In this document: in pieces, positions 15,966 to 24,150 of the stretch
Numbering within the stretch: position 1 is the first letter of the stretch
Layout of the letters: each line of letters opens with the position of its first letter
NCBI GenBank assembly: GCA_963802765.1
Contig: CAWDJZ010000017.1
Coordinates: forward strand, 1-64,000
DNA length: 64,000 bases
Direction: 5' to 3'
Source: Gaiellasilicea sp963802765
Lineage (GTDB): Bacteria > Actinomycetota > Thermoleophilia > Gaiellales > Gaiellaceae
Translations under genes and position numbers: made by a program
The notes under the pieces: model-generated
Told to the model about the DNA's origin: nothing
Databases searched by the model: none
Seen by the model: the letters and a program-made list of their open reading frames with translations, nothing else

Positions 15966-16220
15966 ACAGCAACCCTCACGCGATGAATCATGTCCGCGTC
16001 GACATCGAGGAGGTCGACGTCCGCGCTGGAACTTTTTCTCCCTCCGAAGAGCCGCCAGCCTGCGCAAACTTCCCAGGTTGATCTACCTGGGCGTTGCCTC
16101 AACTGCTATCGCCCTCGTCACGGACGAACGCCGTCAAGGGGGAAAGTGTCGAGAAACGCGGCCCGTTTGGACTGGTCTTGACAGAGAAAGAAGGGGCGCC
16201 GATGATCGTTGCGGTGCTGA

Positions 16221-16808
16221 TTGAACAGGACTGAGGAGCCGGGGGCGCCGGTTTATCGAGCCGGGGCCGGCCGGTGGGTCGCTGCTCTTTGCGTGATCGT
16301 CTCGGCGCTGGTGCTCGTCCCCGCGGCCGCCTCGGCGCCGAACACGAAGTTCGTCTCGAAGCAGTACGGCTACTCGATCGTCCTTCCCGGCAACTCGAGC
16401 CACTGGATCTCGAGCTTCGCCCGTGTCACGTGGTCGACCGGCACGATCTCGCCGGATGCGACTGCCTTCGACACCTTCACCGATCTGCGGACCGGCCGGC
16501 TGTACATCATCGGGGCGCGACGGCTGCTGGCGGGATCCACGCTCGAGAAGTGGACGGCGACTTTCCTCAGGAATCGCGGGCCAAACTGCACGACACACCC
16601 CTCGCTCTCGAACTCGAAGCTCTCCGGGACGCCGGCGCGCCTCCTCACGTGGTCGTGCACGGACGGCTACAACGCAATCGGGATCACCGCGCTCCACGCC
16701 CACCTCGGCTACTTCATGATCGTCGCCTCACGGACGACCAGTTCCCGCGCCTCCGACCGCACCGCCTTCAGCGGCGCCCGAGCATCATTCCGCTTCCTGT
16801 CTAAGTAG
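16221..16808 (+). CDS. Secreted protein, unknown function
   Basis: A 195-residue protein from TTG 16221; the start is uncertain. A hydrophobic stretch at about residues 18-38, ending ASA, is a likely signal peptide. The mature part begins KFVSKQYGYSIVLPGNSSHW, a pattern shared by small exported proteins with a PsbP/DUF1795-like fold. It has two conserved-looking Cys (residues 126 and 145). It is followed by a small hairpin (GCCGC-GCAT-GCGGC near 16830). No enzymatic motif seen. Confidence 0.6.
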   Translation: MNRTEEPGAPVYRAGAGRWVAALCVIVSALVLVPAAASAPNTKFVSKQYGYSIVLPGNSSHWISSFARVTWSTGTISPDATAFDTFTDLRTGRLYIIGARRLLAGSTLEKWTATFLRNRGPNCTTHPSLSNSKLSGTPARLLTWSCTDGYNAIGITALHAHLGYFMIVASRTTSSRASDRTAFSGARASFRFLSK

Positions 16809-16869
16809 GAGGCCGCGAAGACGCCGCGCATGCGGCACGTTCGTCGTTCGAGAACTGAGCGGATCTAGC

Positions 16870-17133
16870 GTGGCTGCAGACGAGCACGAGCAGAGCGCCT
16901 TCATCGAAGAAGCCAAAGCACCGGCAGGAGACCTGCCTGCGTTGCGGCAAGAACCTGCTCGAGCGCCGGCGCTATGGCTACCGCCGCCGCGACACGCTCT
17001 CTGCTCGAACGCCTGTCGGCAGGCCGCCTACCGGGAGCGGAAGCGTGAGGAGCGGGAGCGTCTGATCCGCCCAGTCGAGGGACAGCAACGCACGCGCAAC
17101 AGAGCGTTCTTAGCCACCTTTGGAGAGCACTGA
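16870..17133 (+). pseudogene. Frame-disrupted zinc-ribbon protein (CxxC...CxxxC)
   Basis: From GTG 16870 the open frame reads 87 residues, but its middle is nonsense. In the next frame, positions 16916-16999 encode KHRQETCLRCGKNLLERRR. After 17002 the original frame resumes as CSNACRQAAYRERKR, a known bacterial zinc-finger ending. Joining the segments gives one CxxC plus CxxxC zinc ribbon. This needs one extra base near 16915 and a second indel near 17000 (one base missing or two extra). So the gene is decayed or the sequence is wrong here. Probably a small DNA- or RNA-binding protein. Confidence 0.55.
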
Positions 17134-17355
17134 GATCAACGTGTAGATCCAGTAGACGACAACACCGATTCCCGCGAGGGCGGCGGTGAGCGCAAGCGGA
17201 ACCGCGATTCTCGGCGCTGCTAACGCAGCGTAGAGGGCGAAGGGAACCGTGATGACCGCCAGGAGGACGCTGGGTGCAGGCGCTTCGACCAGTGTGGCTG
17301 CGACGGCTGCCGTAGCAAGCCCCGCGGCGACGACCAGGGAAACCGGGACGGGCAC
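17110..17355 (-). CDS. Small membrane protein
   Basis: An 81-residue protein from GTG 17355, with three hydrophobic helices covering most of its length and ending VYWIYTLISVLSKGG. A longer reading to 17628 adds 91 low-quality residues. The 3' end overlaps the zinc-ribbon gene by 24 bp in convergent orientation. No family recognised. The 350 bp between this gene and 17703 hold nothing I can support. Confidence 0.5.
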   Translation of the reverse strand: MPVPVSLVVAAGLATAAVAATLVEAPAPSVLLAVITVPFALYAALAAPRIAVPLALTAALAGIGVVVYWIYTLISVLSKGG

Positions 17356-17702
17356 TTGCTGAGCGTGCCCCTTGCAGTGAGAGGCAACACGAGTAGACGT
17401 CGAGGCTGTAGGTTCGTCGGTGGGCCGCGGGTGACGCGAGTGGCTCTCCCGTTCGGGAGCGCCCAGGCCGCTGGATGGCGGGGTCACGCTAGCTTCACCC
17501 AGGTTGCCCCGCGACTCCCGCCCCAGTGTCGGCGCGCGCTCACCGACGCATCCAAAGTGACGTCGCCCACGTTGCTGTATCGGACTGCACCGGGTGGACG
17601 GGGCGCGCGAACGGGGTTCCGCGGCCAACCTAGGGGGTCTCGCAGCGACCCGTCCATCCGGAGCGGTTCACCTAAGTCCGAACACCGACATTGGAGGCGG
17701 AG

Positions 17703-17886
17703 ATGGCAAATCCGGTCCCGGCAGGCAGCGATGTCTCAGCAGGCACCTATCGCTGCACCAACTGCGGCAACGAAATGGAGGTTGGCTCGACGACGCACTT
17801 GCCGCCCTGCCCGTCCTGCGGCAATGGGGAGTACGACACCGTGAGCGGGCGGCGACAGCGTCAACGATCCGTACCCCGGCCGATAG
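17703..17886 (+). pseudogene. Zinc-ribbon protein with one-base insertion
   Basis: ATG 17703 follows GGAGGCGGAG. The first 48 residues form a rubredoxin-like ribbon: YRCTNCGNEMEVG, then LPPCPSCGNGEYDTVSG. After this the frame runs on into nonsense. Dropping one G from the GGG at 17845-17847 gives GGDSVNDPYPGR and a stop at 17884-17886, the usual ending of this family as I know it. The corrected protein has 60 residues, and the span is one base more than a multiple of three. It is probably a functional gene with a sequence error. Confidence 0.7.
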
Positions 17887-18103
17887 AGCAAGCCAGGAAA
17901 AGGCGGTTGTGTCGGAAAGATCGCGACATGACCGTCAGGTGGGTCGCTCTGACTGCGGGCGGCTGCGAGACGTTCGGTGTTGGGTTCGTTGCCGCGAAAA
18001 CCACCAGCGCGTTTCCTTGCGAAGGATCAGGTGCATAATGGTCGGACCGTCGGCTCGGCTGAGGCGGGCGTCACCGGATTCACCGCCAACGCAGGGGTCG
18101 GAG

Positions 18104-18373
18104 ATGCAACGTGAGAGGGGGGTCAATTTGCGTCGAACTATCTCCGCACCACTCGTCGCAATGCTGGTGGCCGCGACGATGCTCTTGCTGTTTGGAGTGG
18201 TCGCAGGGTTCGGCTCCGTGGGTGGCTCGGCAAGCGCCGCCCAGTATCAGTACGGCAAGGTCACGATTTGCCACGTCGCTGGGCAATCCGGCGAAAGGGT
18301 GACGATCGAGGTCGCTGCTTCGGCGGTGCCCGCGCACCTAGACCACGGCGACAGGCTCGGCGCTTGCCCGTAG
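18104..18373 (+). CDS. Small secreted CH...HGD-motif protein
   Basis: An 89-residue protein from ATG 18104; TTG 18127 is an alternative. The signal peptide covers about residues 8-46, ending ASAAQ. The mature part is short and carries KVTICHVAGQSG, VTIEVAASAVPAHLDHGD and GAC. This CH...HxxHGD...C motif recurs in exported bacterial proteins and may bind a metal, which is inference. A clear terminator follows. Confidence 0.75.
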   Translation: MQRERGVNLRRTISAPLVAMLVAATMLLLFGVVAGFGSVGGSASAAQYQYGKVTICHVAGQSGERVTIEVAASAVPAHLDHGDRLGACP

Positions 18374-18402
18374 ACGCGGCTGAATCGTTACGCGGTAACC
18401 GA

Positions 18403-18430
18403 AAAGGGCGCCTCACACGGGGCGCCCTTT
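18403..18430 (+). terminator. Terminator after the CH...HGD gene
   Basis: A perfect 10-bp stem, AAAGGGCGCC/GGCGCCCTTT, with an 8-nt loop, 29 bp after the stop. Confidence 0.8.
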
Positions 18431-18536
18431 CCGTTCCAGCCGCTTTGCAGGTAGTTCCTGACTCCCGCGGTTGAACCTCCACGACCCGGCCGCGCCAGGC
18501 CTCGTCCACCTGCCCAAGGCTCTCCTGACGTGACTC

Positions 18537-18565
18537 TTGACAGCGTCTTCGATCTACGGTAGACA
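18537..18565 (+). promoter_or_regulatory. Strong housekeeping-type promoter
   Basis: TTGACA (18537-18542), a 17-bp spacer and TAGACA (18560-18565), nearly full consensus, 58 bp before the ATG of the repeat protein. Confidence 0.65.
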
Positions 18566-18623
18566 CAATTGATACGAGGGCGCCGCCAGTAGGACGCCGG
18601 AAGACGGGAAGAGGGGGGCATAG

Positions 18624-20796
18624 ATGACTGCCGCAGTACGGTCCATGCGACGCGCGGTTGTGCTTGTTGCCGCGGTCGGCACGTTTGTCGTAGCGAGTCC
18701 CGCGCAGGCCCAGGTGACACAGGGACCGGCGCGAGAGGCGGACAAGGACTGTCCGGGCGCGACGGCAATCGGCCGGAGACACGATCACCTGCAACTTCGA
18801 GGTGGAGAACACGGGTGACCTTCCCGCCACGGTCGCGGAGCTGGCGAGATCAGCCCTGTCCCGGGTGGGGCACCTGTCGACATCAGCATGCACGACGCCG
18901 GCGGAACGGTCACTCGACGAGGGCGACACGCTGGCCCGAACGCCGTCGATGCTTGGGGACGTTCCGGTCGTGATCCCGAACGACCGGACGCTCTGCGGCA
19001 CGTTCGTCCGTCGACCGTGTTCAGATCGACCTCGGCTACAACCAGTTCCTCCGCCGCTGACGGCCGGCGCGTTCGCGACGGAGATCACGTCGATCGTCTG
19101 CCCGGCTGACATCGACGATCACGAAGACGGCCGATGCGCTCTCCAAGGTGGGCGACGCAGTCAACTACACCTTCGCGATCAGCAACGACGGCGACGGCAT
19201 CGGTGAACCGCGTCTAGCGTCATCGACACGCTGCTCGGCGACATCACGCGTTCTTCCCGGCCACGCTGGCTCCGGGCGCGAGCGTTCTGCGGTTGTGCGG
19301 ACCGCACGGTGGCGCCGGGTGACCCGGATCCGCTCATCAACACGGTGACCGCCATCTACAGCGCCGGCGCCGGGCATCGCGACTCGGAGACGGATACGGC
19401 CACGACAGCACAACCTGTTCCAGCCGTCCGTCGGCGTCACGAAGAACTGTGCGCCCGACCCGGTCCTGGTCGGCGCGGTCCTGACCTGCACGATCGTTGT
19501 CACAAACACGGGCTCCGCCGATTCCCCCGGTCTCGTGAACGGGACGATCAGCGATACACGCGCCGGGAACCTGCTGGCGGCCGGAAACCCGAACGTCGTC
19601 TCCTCGACGTGCGCGGCGACGCTCGCGACCGGCGCGAGCTGCACGATCGTCACCCGGTACACGGTGCTCGACAGTGACTCGTCGCCGCTCGTGAACACGG
19701 TCACCGTCAACTACAACCCGCAAGGGTTCCCGAACGAGATCCGCGCCACCGCATCCGACAGCGTCGTCGTGAACCGCCGCGCGGAAATCTCGATCAGCAA
19801 GGAGGCGGACGCCCTCTCCAAGATCGGCGACTCCGTCACCTACACGTTCGAGATCTGCAACGACGGCGCCAGCACCGTGACCCGCGGCAGCGTCACCGAC
19901 ACGCTGCTCGGCGACCTGACGGCGTTCTTCCCCGCCTCGCTGGCACCCGGCCAGTGCGTCGAGGTGGTGCGGACGCGGACGGTTGCGGCCGGCGACCCGG
20001 ACCCGCTCGTCAACACGGTCACGGCCACCTACACGGCCGGCACGAGCTCGGACACGGCGACGGCCACTGACAGCACAAACCTGTTCCAGCCCAGTGTCGA
20101 CGTGACGAAGAACTGCGCGCCCGACCCGGTCGATATCGGCGGGATCGTGACCTGCACGATCGTCGTCACGAACACGAGCTCGGCCGACTCGCCGGGCTTC
20201 ATCAACGGCACGATCAGTCGACACGCGGTCGGGCAACCTGCTCGCCGCGGGCAACCCGGCGGTGGTTTCCACCACCTGCACGGCGACGCTCGCGACCGGC
20301 GCGTCCTGCACGATCGTCACCCGGTACACGGTGCTCGCGACCGACGTCAGCCCGCTCGCAACACGGTGACGGTGAATTACAACCCGATGGGGTTCCCCAA
20401 CAACATCACCGACACGGCTACGGACTGCGTCGATGGTGAAGCCGAAGCGGCGGTGAGGGGTGCACTCCCGGCTTCTGGAAGCAGGAGCACCACTTCGACT
20501 CCTGGGTCGGCTTCTCGCCGGACCAGACGCTCGAGTCGGTGTTCAACGTCCCCGACGAGCTCGGCCTGGACAACGTGACGCTGGCCGAGGCGCTCGACCT
20601 CAACGGCGGGGGAGTCAACGCGCTCCTGCGTCATGCGGTCGCTGCGCTTCTGAATGCGTCCAGTACGGGTGTGGACTTCGACCTGACGGTCGCACAGGTG
20701 ATCGCCGCAACGAACGCTGCACTGGCGAGCGGCAACTACGAGGCCCAGAAGGACATCTTCGCGGCCCTCAACGAGCAAGGCTGCCCGTTGAGTTGA
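18624..20796 (+). pseudogene. Large exported DUF11-like repeat protein with CTPGFWK domain, many frame breaks
   Basis: ATG 18624 follows a GA-rich ribosome site and opens a signal peptide (RRAVVLVAAVGTFVVAS, cleavage after AQA). The rest is spread over all three frames. Read with frame changes it gives GDTITCNFEVENTGD, PNDRTLCGTF, then alternating repeats of ADALSKxGD-xYTF type and CAPDPV-TCTIVVTNT type, and finally CTPGFWKQEHHFDSW with a C-terminal helical domain ending GCPLS. At least six breaks are needed. DUF11-like repeats form Ig-like beta domains on cell surfaces. The strong promoter and terminator argue for a real gene, so sequence error is more likely than decay. Corrected length is about 720 residues. 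Confidence 0.7.
19130..20440 (+). repeat. Tandem ~0.67-kb coding repeat (two units)
   Basis: Two adjacent units of about 670 bp encode the same order of two Ig-like modules. Unit 1 starts near 19132 (ADALSKVGDAVNYTF) and unit 2 near 19805 (ADALSKIGDSVTYTF). Each ends with a CTIVVTNT...VNYNP...GFPN module. DNA identity is high but not perfect. Such repeats invite recombination and assembly problems. Confidence 0.75.
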
Positions 20797-20820
20797 CGCC
20801 TTCCATTCGGTGAGTTGATG

Positions 20821-20848
20821 GAGAGGAGGGGCTTCGGCCCCTCCTCTC
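20821..20848 (+). terminator. Terminator with TTCG loop
   Basis: A perfect 12-bp stem, GAGAGGAGGGGC/GCCCCTCCTCTC, closed by TTCG, 24 bp after the repeat-protein stop. Confidence 0.85.
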
Positions 20849-21016
20849 TGCGTCCGCAGCCAGCTCGAGCAGGTCGTGCGCGCCTACGTCGTCCATCACA
20901 ACGAGCCCTGCGCACCGTTCGCTCGAGTAGCGCGCCCCTGGATTTGCTGCAGGACGTGGCTCAGGCGTCCACGCCTACTCGTGCATGTCTCCTCTCGTCA
21001 CGAGTACCCTGGATCG

Positions 21017-21475
21017 GTGAGGTTGCTGCGCGCGATCGGGCTGGCGCTGCTCGGCTTCTGGGCCGGATTGATGGCCGCGGCGGCGATCATGAAGCGCGTC
21101 CTGCGCTCCCGCGGCGACGCGGACAGCGACGAGGTCGCGCTCGTCGCGATCTTCGACGGCATCGATCTGAAGAGCTCCGCGTCGGCGTTCCGGGGAGGGT
21201 CGATGCTTGCCTGGTTCGGCGGAATCTCGGTCGACCTGCGTGCAGCACAGGTGTCATCCGACGGCGCCCACCTCGACCTGCACGCCCTCAACGGAGGGAT
21301 TGCAATCACGGTGCCGGAGGGCTGGCGCGTGCGATCGACCATGACGGCCGTCGCCGGAGGCGTTGATGCACGTGCTCCCGAGCCCGAGGCAGCGGACGCG
21401 CCAACCCTGACGCTCGACGGCTTCGCCGTCTTCGGAGGAGTCGCGGTCACGGCGAGGCCGGCAAGCGACGAGTGA
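21017..21475 (+). CDS. LiaF/YvqF-like cell-envelope protein
   Basis: A 152-residue protein from GTG 21017. One N-terminal membrane helix (about residues 5-25) precedes a beta-helical domain with repeating VAIFDGIDLKSS, AWFGGISVDLR, LNGGIAITVPEGW and AVFGGVAVTAR strands. This matches the C-terminal domain of LiaF-type cell-wall-stress proteins (pfam09922). The in-frame start at 20876 lies too close to the preceding terminator. No lia-type kinase is adjacent, so its role is open. Confidence 0.72.
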   Translation: MRLLRAIGLALLGFWAGLMAAAAIMKRVLRSRGDADSDEVALVAIFDGIDLKSSASAFRGGSMLAWFGGISVDLRAAQVSSDGAHLDLHALNGGIAITVPEGWRVRSTMTAVAGGVDARAPEPEAADAPTLTLDGFAVFGGVAVTARPASDE

Positions 21476-21511
21476 TCGTGCCCGGGCCGCTGCGCGCCCG
21501 GTCGACGACGC

Positions 21512-21742
21512 TTACAAAGGTTGGGCCAGATCGGCGCCGCGCCACGCCTCCGCCAGCTGTCCTCGATAGAACAGCACGAGCGGCACGGCCGCGATCAGGA
21601 GCAGTACTTCGTCAAAAGGGCCGGGGATCGGCGCCAGACCCAACGCGGCAAGCCAGCGCAACGGTCTCGGGATGCGCGCGTCTCTCGCGGCGATCCTGAC
21701 CGCCCGGATCGTTCGGTTGAGGAAGCCCAGGATTCGGCGCAC
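21512..21742 (-). CDS. Small membrane protein
   Basis: A 76-residue protein with a basic amphipathic N-terminus (FLNRTIRAVRIAARDARIPR) and a hydrophobic hairpin (RWLAALGLAPIPGPFDEVLLLIAAVPLVLFY). The Pro-Gly turn between two helices recalls YkvA/DUF1232-like proteins, but the match is loose. It lies 11 bp downstream of the next upstream gene on this strand, so both probably share a transcript. Confidence 0.55.
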   Translation of the reverse strand: MRRILGFLNRTIRAVRIAARDARIPRPLRWLAALGLAPIPGPFDEVLLLIAAVPLVLFYRGQLAEAWRGADLAQPL

Positions 21743-21753
21743 GCCCCCGAGTG

Positions 21754-22053
21754 CTAAGTCTGGCCGAGACTCTTGTCGAGCCCGACCTCGTACATCTCAA
21801 CGGATGTCCGCCGACCCTGGCCGTCCATGCTCAGCTGGTTCAACGCCTCATCGGCGCGGCGCATCGACTCCTCGCTGTCGAAGAACGTGAGTGCGAGCGA
21901 GTTTCCGGTCGCGCGGTCGACGAGCATCAACAGCCGCTTCGTGCCCTCCAGGCCCGGCGGCGGTTCGCTCGACGACTGCTCATCGATCTGGCTGATCTCC
22001 CGGTCGAACTCGGCCGGGTCGATGCCTTCGAAGCGTGCGATGCGAACGAACAT
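21754..22053 (-). CDS. Dimeric alpha-beta barrel (ABM-like) protein
   Basis: A 99-residue soluble protein: MFVRIARFEGIDPAEFD, then a helix, KRLLMLVDRATGNSLALTFFDSEESMRRADEAL and a last strand SVEMYEVGLD. This is the typical order of small ferredoxin-like dimeric barrel proteins of the antibiotic-biosynthesis monooxygenase superfamily. The His/Asn/Trp residues of true monooxygenases are not evident, so it may be a stress or ligand-binding protein. Confidence 0.7.
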   Translation of the reverse strand: MFVRIARFEGIDPAEFDREISQIDEQSSSEPPPGLEGTKRLLMLVDRATGNSLALTFFDSEESMRRADEALNQLSMDGQGRRTSVEMYEVGLDKSLGQT

Positions 22054-22138
22054 GTACGCCTCCCTCCGTCGGAGCTGCCCGGTCCGGAGACTACTCCTCC
22101 ATCCTTGTGGTAGCGATGGCGAGAATGTCCGCCGGGCG

Positions 22139-23134
22139 TCAGTCGGCGGCCGCAGCGCGCGCGTAGATGGCCGCGAGCGCGAGGATGATCAGGCCGTACA
22201 GCATCTGCCGGACCGCCTGCGAGGCGTTCAGGATCGTCAGCAGCGAGTCGAGCACGGTCAGGATCAACGCGCCGAGGATCGTCCCGGCATAGCCGCCGAC
22301 ACCGCCGAAGATCGACGTGCCGCCGATCACGACGGCGGCGACCGACGGGAGCAGGAAGGGCGTCGCGATGCCGAGGTCGGCCGCATCGTTGAAGCCGACG
22401 AGCAGGATCCCGGCCGCGGCGCTGAGGAGGCCGGAGAGCGCGTAGACCGCCAGCAGCACCTGCCACGTGCGCACCCCGGCGAGCCGGCACGCCTCGGGGT
22501 TGTCGCCGACCGCGTAGATGAGCCGCCCGAAGCCGCTGTAACGCAGGCCGAGGATGATCAGCGCCGAGACGGGCACCCAGACGAGCAGGTCGTACGGGAT
22601 GTACGTCAGGAACCGCTCGGAGCCGAGCTTCTTGACGAGCTCGGGGGCCGGCGAGAGGAAGCGCGTCTGGCTGTAGATGGTGAGCGCGCCGAGCGTGACC
22701 GTGCTCACCCCGAGGGTCATGATCAGCGGGTTGACGCGGAAGATCGCGACGCCGATCCCGTTCACGACCCCGATGCCGAGGCCGACGGCGAGGGCGACCG
22801 CGATCGCCACGGCGGCACCGTCGGTCGCGAAGCTCGAGATCATGAAGGCACCCGTGGTCGCGGTCGTCGCCACCGAGAGGTCCACGCCACCGGTCAGCAT
22901 CACGAGCGTCTGCCCCGCGGCCATCAGTCCGAGGATGGCCGCGTAGAGGAACGTGGTCGAGACCTGCCGCGGTGTCAGGAACGCCTCGCCCGACTGGGCC
23001 CGGTTGACGAGGTCCGTCGCGACGAAGAGCCCGACGAAGACGAGCGTCAGGACGGCGACCGGGTTGTCGGCGAACAGCCGGCGGAGATCGCGGGCGCGCG
23101 CCGCAGGGCCGACGGTCTGGGGCGCGGACGTCAC
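22139..23134 (-). CDS. Rbs-type sugar ABC transporter permease 2
   Basis: A 331-residue permease of the RbsC/BPD_transp_2 family. GTG 23134 overlaps the stop of permease 1. It has eight to ten hydrophobic helices with the family marks GQTLVMLTGGVDLSV and IFGGVGGYAGTILGALIL. It is the last gene of the SBP-ATPase-permease-permease operon and would pair with permease 1 to import a sugar or polyol. Confidence 0.92.
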   Translation of the reverse strand: MTSAPQTVGPAARARDLRRLFADNPVAVLTLVFVGLFVATDLVNRAQSGEAFLTPRQVSTTFLYAAILGLMAAGQTLVMLTGGVDLSVATTATTGAFMISSFATDGAAVAIAVALAVGLGIGVVNGIGVAIFRVNPLIMTLGVSTVTLGALTIYSQTRFLSPAPELVKKLGSERFLTYIPYDLLVWVPVSALIILGLRYSGFGRLIYAVGDNPEACRLAGVRTWQVLLAVYALSGLLSAAAGILLVGFNDAADLGIATPFLLPSVAAVVIGGTSIFGGVGGYAGTILGALILTVLDSLLTILNASQAVRQMLYGLIILALAAIYARAAAAD

Positions 23135-24150
23135 GGGTGCTTCCCCCGCTGGCGCAGCGCGAGCCCGCCGATCATCACGACGAGCACGATCAGCGTCCCC
23201 TGGATCACCTGTGCCCAGTTCTGGTCGACGCCCTTCAGGATCATGATCGACTTGACGAGCGTGAGCACGAACGCGGCCGCGATCGGCCCGATCAGGCCGC
23301 CGACGCCGCCGACGAGCGCGACGCCACCGAGCACGACGGCCGCGACGCTGTTCAACGTGTAGTACTGGCCCGAGAGGGCGTCGCCGATCCCGGAGGTGGC
23401 CGTGAGCGCGAGACCTCCGAGCGCGGCGAACGCGGAGCCGAGGGCGTAGGCGCCGATGCGCGTCCGGGCGACGGAGATGCCCGCGAGGAAGGAGGCATTC
23501 CGGCTCGAGCCGATCGCGTAGAGCGCGAGGCCGGGCTTTCGCCACCTGATCGGCACCCAGACCCCGAGGACGACGACTGTGAGGATGACGATGCCGGTGG
23601 GCAACCAAGGCGTCAGCGTGTAGCCCACCGCGAGCTTCGTGAACTCGAGCGGCGCGCCGCCGCCGGGGATCTGCATGACCGCGAGAGCCGCGCCGCCCCA
23701 GACGAAGAGCATCGCCAGCGTGACGATGATGTCCGCGACCTTCGTCACCGTGATGATCAGGCCCGTCAGCGCGCCCGCCAGCGCGCCGCCGAGCACGAGC
23801 AGGAGCGCGATCACGACCGCTTCGCGCATGGAGACGGCCTGTCCGGTCGTCGCGTCGAACATGTACTTCGCCGACAGGACGTTGACCAGGCCCATCAGCG
23901 AGCCGATCGAGAGGTCGATCCCGCCCGAGATGATCACGACCGCCTGAGCCATGGCGGCGAAAGCGAACGGCAGCGCATCGATTGCGAGCGACTGGACGTC
24001 GAACGTCCCCCACTCCGCCGGGATCGTTCGCCAGTAGAGGATGAGCCCGAGCAGCAGCAGGTAGACGCCGGCCGTCCAGGCGTGACGCCGAGCCAGCCGT
24101 CTCCAATTCACACCGGCGCGGGGCCGCGCCGCCGTTGCGACCGAGCTCAA
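23131..24150 (-). CDS. Rbs-type sugar ABC transporter permease 1
   Basis: A 339-residue permease. TTG 24150 overlaps the ATPase stop as TTGA; later starts would remove the N-terminal basic region. Family marks include AQAVVIISGGIDLSIGSLMG and GGVGGLIGPIAAAFVLT. Two different permease genes after one ATPase imply a heterodimeric channel. Confidence 0.92.
   Translation of the reverse strand: MSSVATAARPRAGVNWRRLARRHAWTAGVYLLLLGLILYWRTIPAEWGTFDVQSLAIDALPFAFAAMAQAVVIISGGIDLSIGSLMGLVNVLSAKYMFDATTGQAVSMREAVVIALLLVLGGALAGALTGLIITVTKVADIIVTLAMLFVWGGAALAVMQIPGGGAPLEFTKLAVGYTLTPWLPTGIVILTVVVLGVWVPIRWRKPGLALYAIGSSRNASFLAGISVARTRIGAYALGSAFAALGGLALTATSGIGDALSGQYYTLNSVAAVVLGGVALVGGVGGLIGPIAAAFVLTLVKSIMILKGVDQNWAQVIQGTLIVLVVMIGGLALRQRGKHP

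Noticed and set aside
15815..16102. 95-codon minus-strand ORF
   Set aside because: No ribosome site, no recognisable motif and poor codon bias; a short plus-strand ORF in the same place looks better.
19130..20440. Possible CRISPR or satellite array
   Set aside because: The repeat unit is about 670 bp and codes for Ig-like modules; no short repeats with unique spacers.
21773..23362. 529-codon plus-strand frame over the sugar permease
   Set aside because: Antisense to a clear permease; Arg/Asp/Glu-rich shadow sequence.
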